NCBI RefSeq assembly: GCF_000721495.1
Contig: NZ_JOHY01000023.1
Span: 1 to 64,000, forward strand
DNA: 64,000 nt
Direction of reading: 5' to 3'
From: Streptomyces sp. NRRL F-5123
GTDB taxonomy: Bacteria; Actinomycetota; Actinomycetes; Streptomycetales; Streptomycetaceae
Shown here: piece after piece, positions 57,269-64,000 of the stretch
How the letters are laid out: every line of letters begins with the position of its first letter
Numbering within the stretch: position 1 is the stretch's first letter
Made by a program: the position numbers and the translations under genes
Notes under the pieces: model-generated
What the model was told of the DNA's origin: nothing
The model's database searches: none
What the model saw: the letters and a program-made list of their open reading frames with translations, nothing else

Positions 57269-58170
57269 CAGGCGTGCCTCTCCTCGTTCTCCAGGTTCTC
57301 CAGGTTCTCCCGGCTGTCCCGGCCCTCGCGGCCGTCCTCCGCCGCGGCGGCCTCGGCGTTCCTGCCCTCGACCCAGGTGCGGAGCCACTCCGGCGGGGGC
57401 TGCCGCTCGCGCTGCCGCGGCGCGAGGGTGATCCGCTCGTGGATGCCGGGCGCGCGGGCTGCGAGCAGGTCGACGTACGCGCGGCGCACGTCGTCGGGCC
57501 CGGCGAAGCCCGGCTCGTCCGCCAGCCACTCGTCCGGGACGAGCGCGGTGACCTCGGCGAGCAGGGCGGGTGTCACCAGCGGGGCGAGTTCCGCCGCCGC
57601 GGCCGCGGGGTCGGGCGAGAAGCGGGACAGCGCGTGGTCGGAGGCGTCGTAGGGCTTGGCGGCCGAGGCCTCGGCGCTCCTCCAGCTGTGGTGCCAGATG
57701 AGCGAGGCGCCGTGGTCGATGAGCCACAGGTTGCGGTGCCAGACCAGCAGGTTGGGGTTGCGCCAGGAGCGGTCGACGTTGCCGATCAGCGCGTCGAACC
57801 ACACGACGCGGCTCGCCTCGGCAGGGTCGACGCCGAAGACCAGCGGGTCGAAGCCGAGCGACCCGGGCAGGAAGTCCATGCCGAGGTTGAGCCCGCCGCT
57901 CGCCTTGAGCAGGTCCTGGATCTCCTGGTCGGGCTCGCCGAGGCCGATGACCGGGTCGAAGTCGAAGCGGACCAGCTCCGGCACCCGCAAGCCCAGCCTG
58001 CGGCCCAGCTCGCCCGCGATCACCTCGGCGACCAGCGCCTTGCGGCCCTGCGCGGCGCCGCTGAACTTGACCACGTACGTGCCGAGGTCGTCGGCCTCCA
58101 CCACGCCGGGCACCGATCCGCCCTCGCGCAGCGGCGTCACATAGCGGATGCCCGTCACTTCTCTCAGCAT
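57268..58170 (-). CDS. HipA-family kinase-like protein
   Basis: 300 aa. LREVTGIRYVTPLREGGSVP, GVVEADDLGTYVVKFSGAAQ (Lys for ATP), GRKALVAEVIAGELGRRLGL, RVVWFDALIGNVDRSWRNPN (HipA N-R-D segment with D-x-x-x-x-N-x-D), LLVWHRNLWLIDHGASLIWH (DFG-like DHG). It lacks the N-terminal HipA domain and HipB antitoxin. The last 25 residues are a repetitive acidic ENLENLENEE tail. It couples to DUF3037 downstream. A toxin role is not established; phosphorylation of an unknown target is inferred from family. Confidence 0.88.
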   Translation of the reverse strand: MLREVTGIRYVTPLREGGSVPGVVEADDLGTYVVKFSGAAQGRKALVAEVIAGELGRRLGLRVPELVRFDFDPVIGLGEPDQEIQDLLKASGGLNLGMDFLPGSLGFDPLVFGVDPAEASRVVWFDALIGNVDRSWRNPNLLVWHRNLWLIDHGASLIWHHSWRSAEASAAKPYDASDHALSRFSPDPAAAAAELAPLVTPALLAEVTALVPDEWLADEPGFAGPDDVRRAYVDLLAARAPGIHERITLAPRQRERQPPPEWLRTWVEGRNAEAAAAEDGREGRDSRENLENLENEERHA

Positions 58171-58363
58171 TGCCCCAGGCTATCGGGGCCGTGCGGGCGC
58201 CCCGCGGGCCGTGGTGGATGTCACCGATGTGGTGAACGAGGAATCCGCCACGCGTGTCGTTGAACGGATGGCCGTGATCGCCCGTATCAACGGTCACGTG
58301 GACAGCACGCCGCCGGACGGCCCCGCCGCCGCCCGGTCCGACCAGCGGACAGGAAACCAGCTC

Positions 58364-58888
58364 ATGCCCGAAACGCCCGGACTCCCCCTGACCCCGACCC
58401 GCCGCGCCGTCGTCGCGGCAGCCGGCGGCACGGGGCTCGCCGCCGTACTGGCCGCGTGCGGCTCGGATTCGGGCTCGGGCTCGGCGTCCGACGCCCCGGC
58501 CTCGGACGCGCCCAGCTCGGACAGCGGCTCGTCCGCCGCCTCGTCACCGGCCGACAGCGGCTCGGCCGGGTCGGGCAGTTCGGGCGGCTCCGGCGGCGGG
58601 GGCGACGTGCTGGCCAAGACCTCGGACATCCCGGTCGGCGGCGGCAAGGTCTTCGCCGACCAGAAGGTGGTCGTCACGCAGCCGGCCGCGGGCCAGTTCA
58701 AGGGTTTCTCCGCGGTGTGCACGCACCTGGGCTGCACGGTCATCGACGTGTCGGACGGGACGATCAACTGCCCCTGCCACGGCAGCAAGTTCAAGGTCGA
58801 GGACGGATCGGTGGCGCACGGCCCGGCCACCTCGCCACTGCCCTCGAAGGCGGTCGCCGTCTCCGGGGACGGCATCACGCTGGCCTGA
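58364..58888 (+). CDS. Rieske [2Fe-2S] lipoprotein
   Basis: 174 aa from ATG 58364 behind AGGAAA. PTRRAVVAAAGGTGLAAVLA, then ACGSDSGSG, is a Tat-like signal ending in a lipobox (LAAC). A Ser/Gly/Ala spacer covers about residues 37-82. The Rieske domain has both cluster-binding boxes, CTHLGC and CPCHGSKF, with AHGPATSPLP (PxxLP-like loop) after them. It lacks the helices of the cytochrome bc subunit, so it is a free membrane-anchored electron carrier. Partner unknown. Confidence 0.93.
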   Translation: MPETPGLPLTPTRRAVVAAAGGTGLAAVLAACGSDSGSGSASDAPASDAPSSDSGSSAASSPADSGSAGSGSSGGSGGGGDVLAKTSDIPVGGGKVFADQKVVVTQPAAGQFKGFSAVCTHLGCTVIDVSDGTINCPCHGSKFKVEDGSVAHGPATSPLPSKAVAVSGDGITLA

Positions 58889-58894
58889 GCACCG

Positions 58895-58919
58895 TCGGGC
58901 CCGGCGGCCCCCGGCCCGA
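58895..58919. terminator. Possible terminator between Rieske and LysR genes
   Basis: TCGGGCC (58895-58901) pairs with GGCCCGA (58913-58919) around an 11-base loop, in the 37-base gap between convergent genes. It lacks a U-tract. Confidence 0.45.
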
Positions 58920-58925
58920 AGGCGT

Positions 58926-59867
58926 TCAGGCCCCCGGTCCGGACCGCGCCGGGCCCCCGGTGGTTCCGCCCAGCCCGGCGGCCGCCGCCCCCAGCGCGTC
59001 CACCGCCGCCCGGATCGCCGGGCGGCGGTCCGCATCCGCGCGCCAGACGGCGTAGACGTGCCGCCGCATGGTGTGCCGCACCGGCACCACCCGCACACCC
59101 TCGGGCATCGGGTCGCGGCCGAGCCGCGGGACGACGGCGACCCCGAGGCCCGCCGCGACGAGCGCGAGCACCGTCGCGTGCTCCTCCGCGTGGTGCGCGA
59201 TCCGCGGCTCCACGCCTTTGCCGCGCAGCGTGAACAGCAGCCACTCGTGGCAGAAGCCGCCGTCCGGCCAGGCGATCCAGTCGTCGTCGGCGAGCTCGCC
59301 GAGGTCGATCTCCTGGCGGTCCTCCAGCCGGTGCCCGGCCGGCAGCGCGACGTCCACGATGTCGTCGAAGAGCGGCGCCTTGGCGAGACCGCCGGGCAGT
59401 GACAGCGGCTTGTTGTACCAGTCCAGGACGACCGCGAGGTCGATGTCACCGCGGTTGAGCCGCGCCAGCGAGTCGTGCGGCTCCAGTTCGTGCACGGTCG
59501 TGCGCAGCTGCGGATGGGCGGCGCGCAGCGCCCGCAGTGCGGCCGGGAAGAGCCCGCGGACGGCGGTCGGGAAGGCGCCCGCGGCCAGGTCGCCGACCGC
59601 GGCGCCGCGGTGCGCCTCCAGGTCGGAGTGCGCCAGCTCGACGAGCGACAGGATCTGCCCGGCGTGCCCGGACAGCAGCCGCCCGGCGTCGGTGAGCCGC
59701 ACCCCGCGGCCGCTGCGGGTCAGCAGCGTCTGGCCGGTCTCCCGCTCCAGCTTCGCCATCTGCTGGGAGACGGCCGAGGTCGTCACCCCGAGCACGTCGG
59801 CGGCGGCGCTCACCGAGCCGTAGGTGTCGATCGCGTGCAGGATACGCAGACGTTCCAGGCTCAACAT
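58926..59867 (-). CDS. LysR-family transcriptional regulator
   Basis: 313 aa. The HTH is LERLRILHAIDTYGSVSAAA, DVLGVTTSAVSQQMAKLERE, TGQTLLTRSGRGVRLTDAGR. The effector domain begins near residue 90 (VGDLAAGAFPTAVRGLFPAA) and ends VRHTMRRHVYAVWR. It is divergent from the EamA transporter over 72 bases, which contain AT-rich T-N11-A-like sequences suited to LysR binding, so it probably controls the exporter and itself. Confidence 0.93.
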   Translation of the reverse strand: MLSLERLRILHAIDTYGSVSAAADVLGVTTSAVSQQMAKLERETGQTLLTRSGRGVRLTDAGRLLSGHAGQILSLVELAHSDLEAHRGAAVGDLAAGAFPTAVRGLFPAALRALRAAHPQLRTTVHELEPHDSLARLNRGDIDLAVVLDWYNKPLSLPGGLAKAPLFDDIVDVALPAGHRLEDRQEIDLGELADDDWIAWPDGGFCHEWLLFTLRGKGVEPRIAHHAEEHATVLALVAAGLGVAVVPRLGRDPMPEGVRVVPVRHTMRRHVYAVWRADADRRPAIRAAVDALGAAAAGLGGTTGGPARSGPGA

Positions 59868-59939
59868 GTAAGAGATTCTACGCGGACGATGTACGAATAC
59901 TTGCTTGTTCTACGAGATCGGGCCCGTCATCGTGATGTC

Positions 59940-60953
59940 ATGACCGCACCCGCCCAGAGCCGCCCCGCCGCTGTCCCGACCGACCCGGGCCCTTCCGCAG
60001 CCGCCTCCGCCACGCCCGTCGTCCCCACCCCTCCGGGCGCTCCGGCCCGCCGGCCGCTGCTGGACTGGCGGCTGCGCTTCGCCGCGCTCGGCCTGGTGTG
60101 GGGCTTCAGCTTCCTTTTCATGAAGGTCGGCAACGAGGCCTTCGCGCCGCTCCAGGTGACGCTGGGGCGGATGGTGTTCGGTACGGCGGTGCTCGCCGCC
60201 GCGGTGGCCGTCCGGCGCGACCGGCTGCCGCGCTCGCCGCGCGTCTGGCTGCACCTGTTCGTGGCCGCCTTCCTGCTCAACTCGCTGCCGTTCACGCTCT
60301 TCGCCACCGCGGAGCAGACGATCCCCTCGATGCTGGCCGGGATATGCAACGCGGCGACACCGCTGTTCTCGATGCTGGTGTCGCTGGTCGCGCTCTCCGA
60401 GGACCGGCCGTCGCGCGAGCGCTTCGCCGGCGTGGGCGTCGGCTTCATCGGGGTGCTCACGGTGCTCGGCGCCTGGCAGGGTTTCTCCGGGCAGGATCCG
60501 AAGGGCACGCTGATGGCGCTGACCGCGGCGGTCAGCTACGCGGTGGGCTGGGCGTACGTCCGGCGGACCCTGACCGGCACCGGCGGCTCGCACCTGGCGG
60601 TGTCCGCGAGCCAGCTGCTGGTCGGCACGCTGCAGCTGCTCGTCGTCACGCCGTTCTTCACCTCCGTGCCGGACAGCTGGCCGGCGAAGTCGGTGCTGTC
60701 GGTGCTCGCACTCGGCGCGCTCGGCACGGGCGTGGCCTTCCTGATCCAGTACGGCCTGGTCGCCGAGAAGGGCCCGACGATCGGGGCGATGGTGACGTAT
60801 CTGATCCCCATCGTCGCGACCGCCGCGGGCGTGCTGCTGCTCGGCGAGACGCTGCACTGGAACGAGCCGGTCGGCGCGGCCGTCATCCTGGCCGGGGCCG
60901 CCCTCACCCAGCGCCGCCCCCGCCGGCAGCGGCCCGACCGCCCTCAGCCGTAG
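59940..60953 (+). CDS. EamA/DMT-family transporter
   Basis: 337 aa with ten predicted membrane helices arranged as two EamA repeats. Repeat 1 starts RFAALGLVWGFSFLFMKVGN, EAFAPLQVTLGRMVFGTAVL; repeat 2 GTLMALTAAVSYAVGWAYVR, ending YLIPIVATAAGVLLLGETLH, WNEPVGAAVILAGAAL. The first 40 residues are Pro/Ala-rich and cytoplasmic. Likely an exporter of amino acids or metabolites. The LysR regulator is divergent. Its stop overlaps the MocR gene by 10 bases. Confidence 0.9.
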   Translation: MTAPAQSRPAAVPTDPGPSAAASATPVVPTPPGAPARRPLLDWRLRFAALGLVWGFSFLFMKVGNEAFAPLQVTLGRMVFGTAVLAAAVAVRRDRLPRSPRVWLHLFVAAFLLNSLPFTLFATAEQTIPSMLAGICNAATPLFSMLVSLVALSEDRPSRERFAGVGVGFIGVLTVLGAWQGFSGQDPKGTLMALTAAVSYAVGWAYVRRTLTGTGGSHLAVSASQLLVGTLQLLVVTPFFTSVPDSWPAKSVLSVLALGALGTGVAFLIQYGLVAEKGPTIGAMVTYLIPIVATAAGVLLLGETLHWNEPVGAAVILAGAALTQRRPRRQRPDRPQP

Positions 60954-62290
60954 CGGACCTGGCCGGCCGCGGGGCCGCGCAGCACCGCCGCGACGGCGTC
61001 GGCCAGCGGTTCGACGTCTTCCGGTGCCATCGTCGAGACGGTCAGCCGGACCGCGGGCACCGAGCGCACCCGGAAGCGGGCGCCGGGCGTGACGGCCCAG
61101 CCGTGCTGGAGCAGCCCGGCCACCGCGCCGGTCTCGTCGCTGACCGGGACCCAGACGTTCATCCCGCTGCGCCCGTGGGCGGCCACCCCGCGCTCGGCCA
61201 GGGCCCGCACCAGCCCGTCGCGCCGCCGCCCGTACGAGGCGGCGACCGCTGCGGAGTCGACGGCGCCGTCCTGCCAGAGGTGGACGACCGTGCGCTGGAG
61301 CAGGTGGCTCACCCAGCCCGCGCCGAGCCGGTGCCTGCCGCGGACCCGGTCGACGGTGGTGGGGTCGCCGGTGTAGAGCGCGAGCCGCAGGTCGGGGCCG
61401 TACGCCTTGGCGACGGAGCGGATCAGCGCCCAGTGGTCGGTGACGCCCGACAGGCTGTGCAACGGCAGGTCGACGGCGCCGTGGATGTGGTCGTCGTCGA
61501 TCACCAGCACCTCGCGGTGCCCGGCCAGCAGGGCGCGCAGCTCGGCGGCCCGGGCGGCGGAGACTGCGGCGCCGGTGGGATTCTGCCCGCGGGCGGTCAC
61601 GATCAGGGCGCGGGCGCCGCCCCGCAGCGCGCGGGCCACGTCGGCGGTGACCGGCCCGTCGTCGTCCACCGCGACCGGCACCGTCCGCAGGCCCAGCGCC
61701 GGGACCAGGTCCAGCAGGCTGCCCCAGCCCGGGTCCTCGACGGCCACCGCGTCACCCGGGCGCAAATACGCCGTGAGCACCCGCTCCATCGCGTCGAGCG
61801 ACCCGGAGCTGAGGCCCACCGGCCCGTCGGGCACCCCGTCGGCGTCCAGCGCCGCGCGGGCCATCCGCTCCAGGTCGGCGTCCACGGGCGGGCCGCCGTA
61901 GAGCGCCGGGCGCAGCGCGTGCTCGGCGGCGGCCGCGGCGAGCGCGTCACCGAGCGGCGGGAGCAGGGCGACGTCCGGATTTCCCTTGGACACGTCGCGG
62001 ACGCCCGCGGGCACCTCGATACGGATCTGGTCGCGCGGCGTGGTCGCGGGCCGCGCGCGCACCCGGCTGCCGCGGCGGCCTGCGGTCTCGATGACCCCGC
62101 GGTCGCGCAGCAGCCGGTAGGCGGCAGCCACCGTATTGGAGTTGACCCCCAGCTCGGCGGCCAGCTCCCGCAGCGGCGGCAGGGCGTCGCCGGGGCGCAG
62201 CGCCCCGCCGCCGACCGCCCGCTCGATGTCGGCGGCGATACCCGATGCGCCGCGACCAGTGATTCTGTACTCTCCTAGCACAAAGCTCAT
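60944..62290 (-). CDS. MocR-type GntR regulator with aminotransferase domain
   Basis: 448 aa. Residues 15-70 are a GntR winged helix (GALRPGDALPPLRELAAELG, VNSNTVAAAYRLLRDRGVIE). The fold-type I aminotransferase domain follows, with SGSLDAMERVLTAYLRPGDA, TARGQNPTGAAVSAARAAEL (Asn for PLP), VLVIDDDHIHGAVDLPLHSL (Asp), and RSVAKAYGPDLRLALYTGDP with the presumed PLP Lys. MocR proteins sense PLP or amino-compounds. It is divergent from a flavin-oxidase-fold gene over 26 bases carrying direct repeats. Confidence 0.92.
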   Translation of the reverse strand: MSFVLGEYRITGRGASGIAADIERAVGGGALRPGDALPPLRELAAELGVNSNTVAAAYRLLRDRGVIETAGRRGSRVRARPATTPRDQIRIEVPAGVRDVSKGNPDVALLPPLGDALAAAAAEHALRPALYGGPPVDADLERMARAALDADGVPDGPVGLSSGSLDAMERVLTAYLRPGDAVAVEDPGWGSLLDLVPALGLRTVPVAVDDDGPVTADVARALRGGARALIVTARGQNPTGAAVSAARAAELRALLAGHREVLVIDDDHIHGAVDLPLHSLSGVTDHWALIRSVAKAYGPDLRLALYTGDPTTVDRVRGRHRLGAGWVSHLLQRTVVHLWQDGAVDSAAVAASYGRRRDGLVRALAERGVAAHGRSGMNVWVPVSDETGAVAGLLQHGWAVTPGARFRVRSVPAVRLTVSTMAPEDVEPLADAVAAVLRGPAAGQVRYG

Positions 62291-62307
62291 TATGCACTAG
62301 TGCAAAG
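62275..62307. promoter_or_regulatory. Putative MocR direct-repeat operator
   Basis: CTAGCACAAAG (62275-62285) and CTAGTGCAAAG (62297-62307) match at 9 of 11 bases and are 22 bases apart, two helical turns, so bound subunits would sit on one face. The second copy also holds the palindrome TGCACTAGTGCA (62293-62304). The first copy overlaps the start of the MocR coding region. The pair covers the whole divergent gap. Confidence 0.65.
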
Positions 62308-62316
62308 GATCGCGCC

Positions 62317-63021
62317 ATGCCGACCCCGACGGCCGACACCCCCGCCGGCGAGCCCGCCGAGCAGCTCGGCACGTACGCCGCCACCGACCGCACCGTCCCC
62401 ACCCGCTCCCGGGAGCGGGCCGCCTACGACCGCGCGACCGTGCACGCGATCCTCGACGAGGGGTACGTCTGCCATCTCGGCTTCGTCAGGGACGGCGCGC
62501 CCGTGGTGCTACCGACGCTGTACGCCCGCAGCGGCGAGCGGCTGTACGTGCACGGGTCGACCGGCTCCCGCCCGCTGCGGGGCGCGGCCGGCGGCGGCCT
62601 CCCGGTGTGCCTCACCGTGACGCACGTGGACGGCCTGGTGCTCGCCAAGTCCGCCTTCCACCACTCCGTCAACTACCGCTCGGTGGTGGTGCACGGCACC
62701 GCGTACGAGGTCACCGACCCGGACGAGCGGGCCGCCGCGCTGGACGCGATCGTGGACCAGGCGGTGCCCGGCCGGTCCGCGGACACCCGGCGGCCGAACG
62801 CGAAGGAACTGGCGGCGACCGCGGTGATACGCCTCGACCTCGGCGAGGTCTCGGCGAAGACGCGCACCGGCGGGCCCAACGAGGAGCCCGAGGACATCGG
62901 GCTCCCCCACTGGTCGGGCGTGGTCCCGGTCGCTACGGCGTACGGCGCCCCCGAACCGGCGCGGCTGCCGGGCCGGGCGACGCCGCCGCTGCCGGACTAT
63001 CTGCCACCGGTGCGGCACTGA
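62317..63021 (+). CDS. Pyridoxamine 5'-phosphate oxidase-fold protein
   Basis: 234 aa, ATG with AAAGGA upstream. [80 protein letters not shown] is the split-barrel PPOX-like pattern of the FMN-binding nitroreductase/pyridoxamine-oxidase-like family. It lacks the dedicated PdxH C-terminus, so it may oxidise another compound or bind FMN/heme. Divergence from a MocR regulator suggests vitamin B6 or amine metabolism. Its 3' end overlaps the convergent EamA gene by 89 bases. Confidence 0.87.
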   Translation: MPTPTADTPAGEPAEQLGTYAATDRTVPTRSRERAAYDRATVHAILDEGYVCHLGFVRDGAPVVLPTLYARSGERLYVHGSTGSRPLRGAAGGGLPVCLTVTHVDGLVLAKSAFHHSVNYRSVVVHGTAYEVTDPDERAAALDAIVDQAVPGRSADTRRPNAKELAATAVIRLDLGEVSAKTRTGGPNEEPEDIGLPHWSGVVPVATAYGAPEPARLPGRATPPLPDYLPPVRH

Positions 63022-63985
63022 CCGCCGCTCCCCCGGCCACCGGTGCCGCCTGCCGCGGCAGGCGGCGCGCGGTGCGCGCCTCGTCCCCCGCCAGCGCGGC
63101 GACCGCGCCCAGCAGGCACAGCCCGCCCAGCACGGTCGCCCCGGTCAGCCGCTCGCCGAGCAGCGTGACGGCGAGGACCGTCGCCGACAGCGGCTCGATG
63201 AGCGCGATCACCGACACCGTCGCGGCGCGCAGCACCGCGGCGCCCGCGAAGTACAGCCCGTACGCGAGCGCGGTCGGCACCGAGTCGAGGTAGCCGAGCA
63301 GCAGCAGGGTGCGGCCGAGGTGCGCCGCGTGCGGCAGCGGGCCCTCGGCCCAGGCCGCCGGGAGCAGCAGGACGGCGCACAGCCCGAACGCCCACATCGA
63401 CGTGTCGAACGGGTCGCCCGCCTCGCCCCGGCGGCCCCACCAGCGGGTCAGCACGGTGATCGCCGCATAGCCCGCGGCGGACAGCACCGCGAGCGCGATG
63501 CCCGCGGGGCGTGCGGAGGTGCCACCGCCGTCGCCCAGCACCAGCACGGCGAGCCCGCCGAGGGCGCCCGCCACGGCCAGGGCGCCGCCGCGGCCCAGCC
63601 GCTCGCCCATCGCCAGCCGCGCAGCCAGCGCGATCAGCACCGGGCCCGAGCCGAGCGTCACGACGGTCGCGACCGCCAGGCCCGTGGAGCGCACCGCGCA
63701 GAAGTACGCGGCCTGGAAGACCGTCAGCCCGGCGCCGATGAGCAGCACCCGGCGCACCTCCCGGGCCCGCGGCCCCGCCGCCCCGCCCCGCGCCGGACGG
63801 CGCACCAGCCGGATCCCGAGCAGCAGCACGAAGCCGCCGGCGGCGCGCCAGAACGTGAGGGCCAGCGGCCCGAGCCCGCTGCGGCCGTACAGCGCGACCG
63901 CAACGGCGCCGGCCGTACCCCAGCCGGTGGCGGCGACGACGACATAGATCAGGCCCCGGGTGGCCGGGGCGGAGGCATGCCTCAA
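62933..63985 (-). CDS. EamA/RhtA-type transporter, start possibly outside window
   Basis: 350 aa if the TTG at 63985 is used; the frame stays open to the window edge (64000), there is no ribosome site ahead of the TTG, and the real start may lie outside. Ten helices in two EamA repeats: [60 protein letters not shown]; second half [40 protein letters not shown]. The last 45 residues are an Ala/Pro-rich tail coded opposite the end of the PPOX gene. It probably exports amino acids or drugs. Confidence 0.82.
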   Translation of the reverse strand: MRHASAPATRGLIYVVVAATGWGTAGAVAVALYGRSGLGPLALTFWRAAGGFVLLLGIRLVRRPARGGAAGPRAREVRRVLLIGAGLTVFQAAYFCAVRSTGLAVATVVTLGSGPVLIALAARLAMGERLGRGGALAVAGALGGLAVLVLGDGGGTSARPAGIALAVLSAAGYAAITVLTRWWGRRGEAGDPFDTSMWAFGLCAVLLLPAAWAEGPLPHAAHLGRTLLLLGYLDSVPTALAYGLYFAGAAVLRAATVSVIALIEPLSATVLAVTLLGERLTGATVLGGLCLLGAVAALAGDEARTARRLPRQAAPVAGGAAVSAAPVADSPAAAASPGPAAAPVRGRRTP

Positions 63986-64000
63986 GAAGTGCCTGAAGGA

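Noticed and set aside
1..64000. A secondary-metabolite gene cluster
   Set aside because: No PKS, NRPS, terpene cyclase or RiPP maturation genes are present; the P450 is a stub and the other tailoring-like genes are scattered.

Overview
This window is a stretch of very GC-rich actinobacterial chromosome. The GC content is above 70 percent, third codon positions are almost all G or C, and GTG starts and 4-base ATGA/GTGA gene overlaps are common. Gene content points to Streptomyces or a close relative (Streptacidiphilus, Actinacidiphila or similar): a 14-base palindrome identical to the CebR cellulose operator, CBM2-tailed secreted glycosidases, an XRE plus DUF397 pair, a DUF574-type methyltransferase, ECF41 sigma factor and many regulator/enzyme pairs. 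It looks like an accessory, arm-like region: no ribosomal or tRNA genes, no biosynthetic megacluster, no CRISPR, and several decayed genes.

Layout. 1-4.8 kb: polysaccharide degradation (a CebR-boxed expansin-like protein, a GH5 mannanase with a TTPP linker and CBM2, a divergent AraC regulator, an SRPBCC protein). 4.8-8.3 kb: a frameshifted small gene, a DeoR regulator, two GNAT acetyltransferases and the C-terminal stub of a P450. 8.3-11.6 kb: a Tat-exported beta-helix protein behind two identical LacI-type palindromes, and a DUF574 methyltransferase. 11.6-16.9 kb: XRE/DUF397 pair, small membrane protein plus M20 dipeptidase, GH36 alpha-galactosidase. 17-19.5 kb: NHEJ pair (LigD-type polymerase and Ku), divergent from a 38-base gap. 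19.6-25.7 kb: MFS exporter plus TetR, GNAT, quinone oxidoreductase, and an epimerase/ECF41 operon preceded by an exact ECF41-type promoter.

25.7-37.5 kb on the minus strand is an organosulfur-type operon: ROK regulator behind a short leader peptide, flavin reductase, SsuABC-like importer, flavin-dependent monooxygenase, a fused asymmetric ABC exporter and an aldo/keto reductase. The last six genes (SBP to aldo/keto reductase) overlap end to start. 37.6-40.6 kb is a redox cluster: HxlR regulator, FrnE-like DsbA oxidoreductase across a perfect inverted repeat, a DoxX relic and two dehydrogenases. 40.9-48.6 kb is a sugar-acid region: IlvD/Edd dehydratase plus hydroxyacid dehydrogenase, a stress protein, an atypical Zwf, a GH15 hydrolase, a doubly frameshifted KDPG aldolase and a serine-recombinase stub that hints at a lost mobile element.

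48.7-64 kb holds housekeeping and accessory genes: a disulfide oxidoreductase, histidine phosphatase, apolipoprotein N-acyltransferase, Gfo/Idh/MocA oxidoreductase, lipoprotein, Ung, two SDRs, a HipA-like kinase with DUF3037 partner, a Rieske lipoprotein, LysR/EamA pair, MocR/flavin-oxidase-fold pair with direct-repeat operators, and a second EamA transporter that reaches the window edge.

The most interesting points are regulatory: an ECF41 autoregulatory promoter, a near-leaderless leader peptide upstream of the ROK/sulfur genes, paired operators upstream of the beta-helix gene, and the MocR direct repeats. I found no clearly new multi-gene system; the best candidates for unfamiliar biology are the asymmetric exporter inside the sulfur operon, the Zwf paralogue lacking key lysines, and the frameshift-compensated eda relic.
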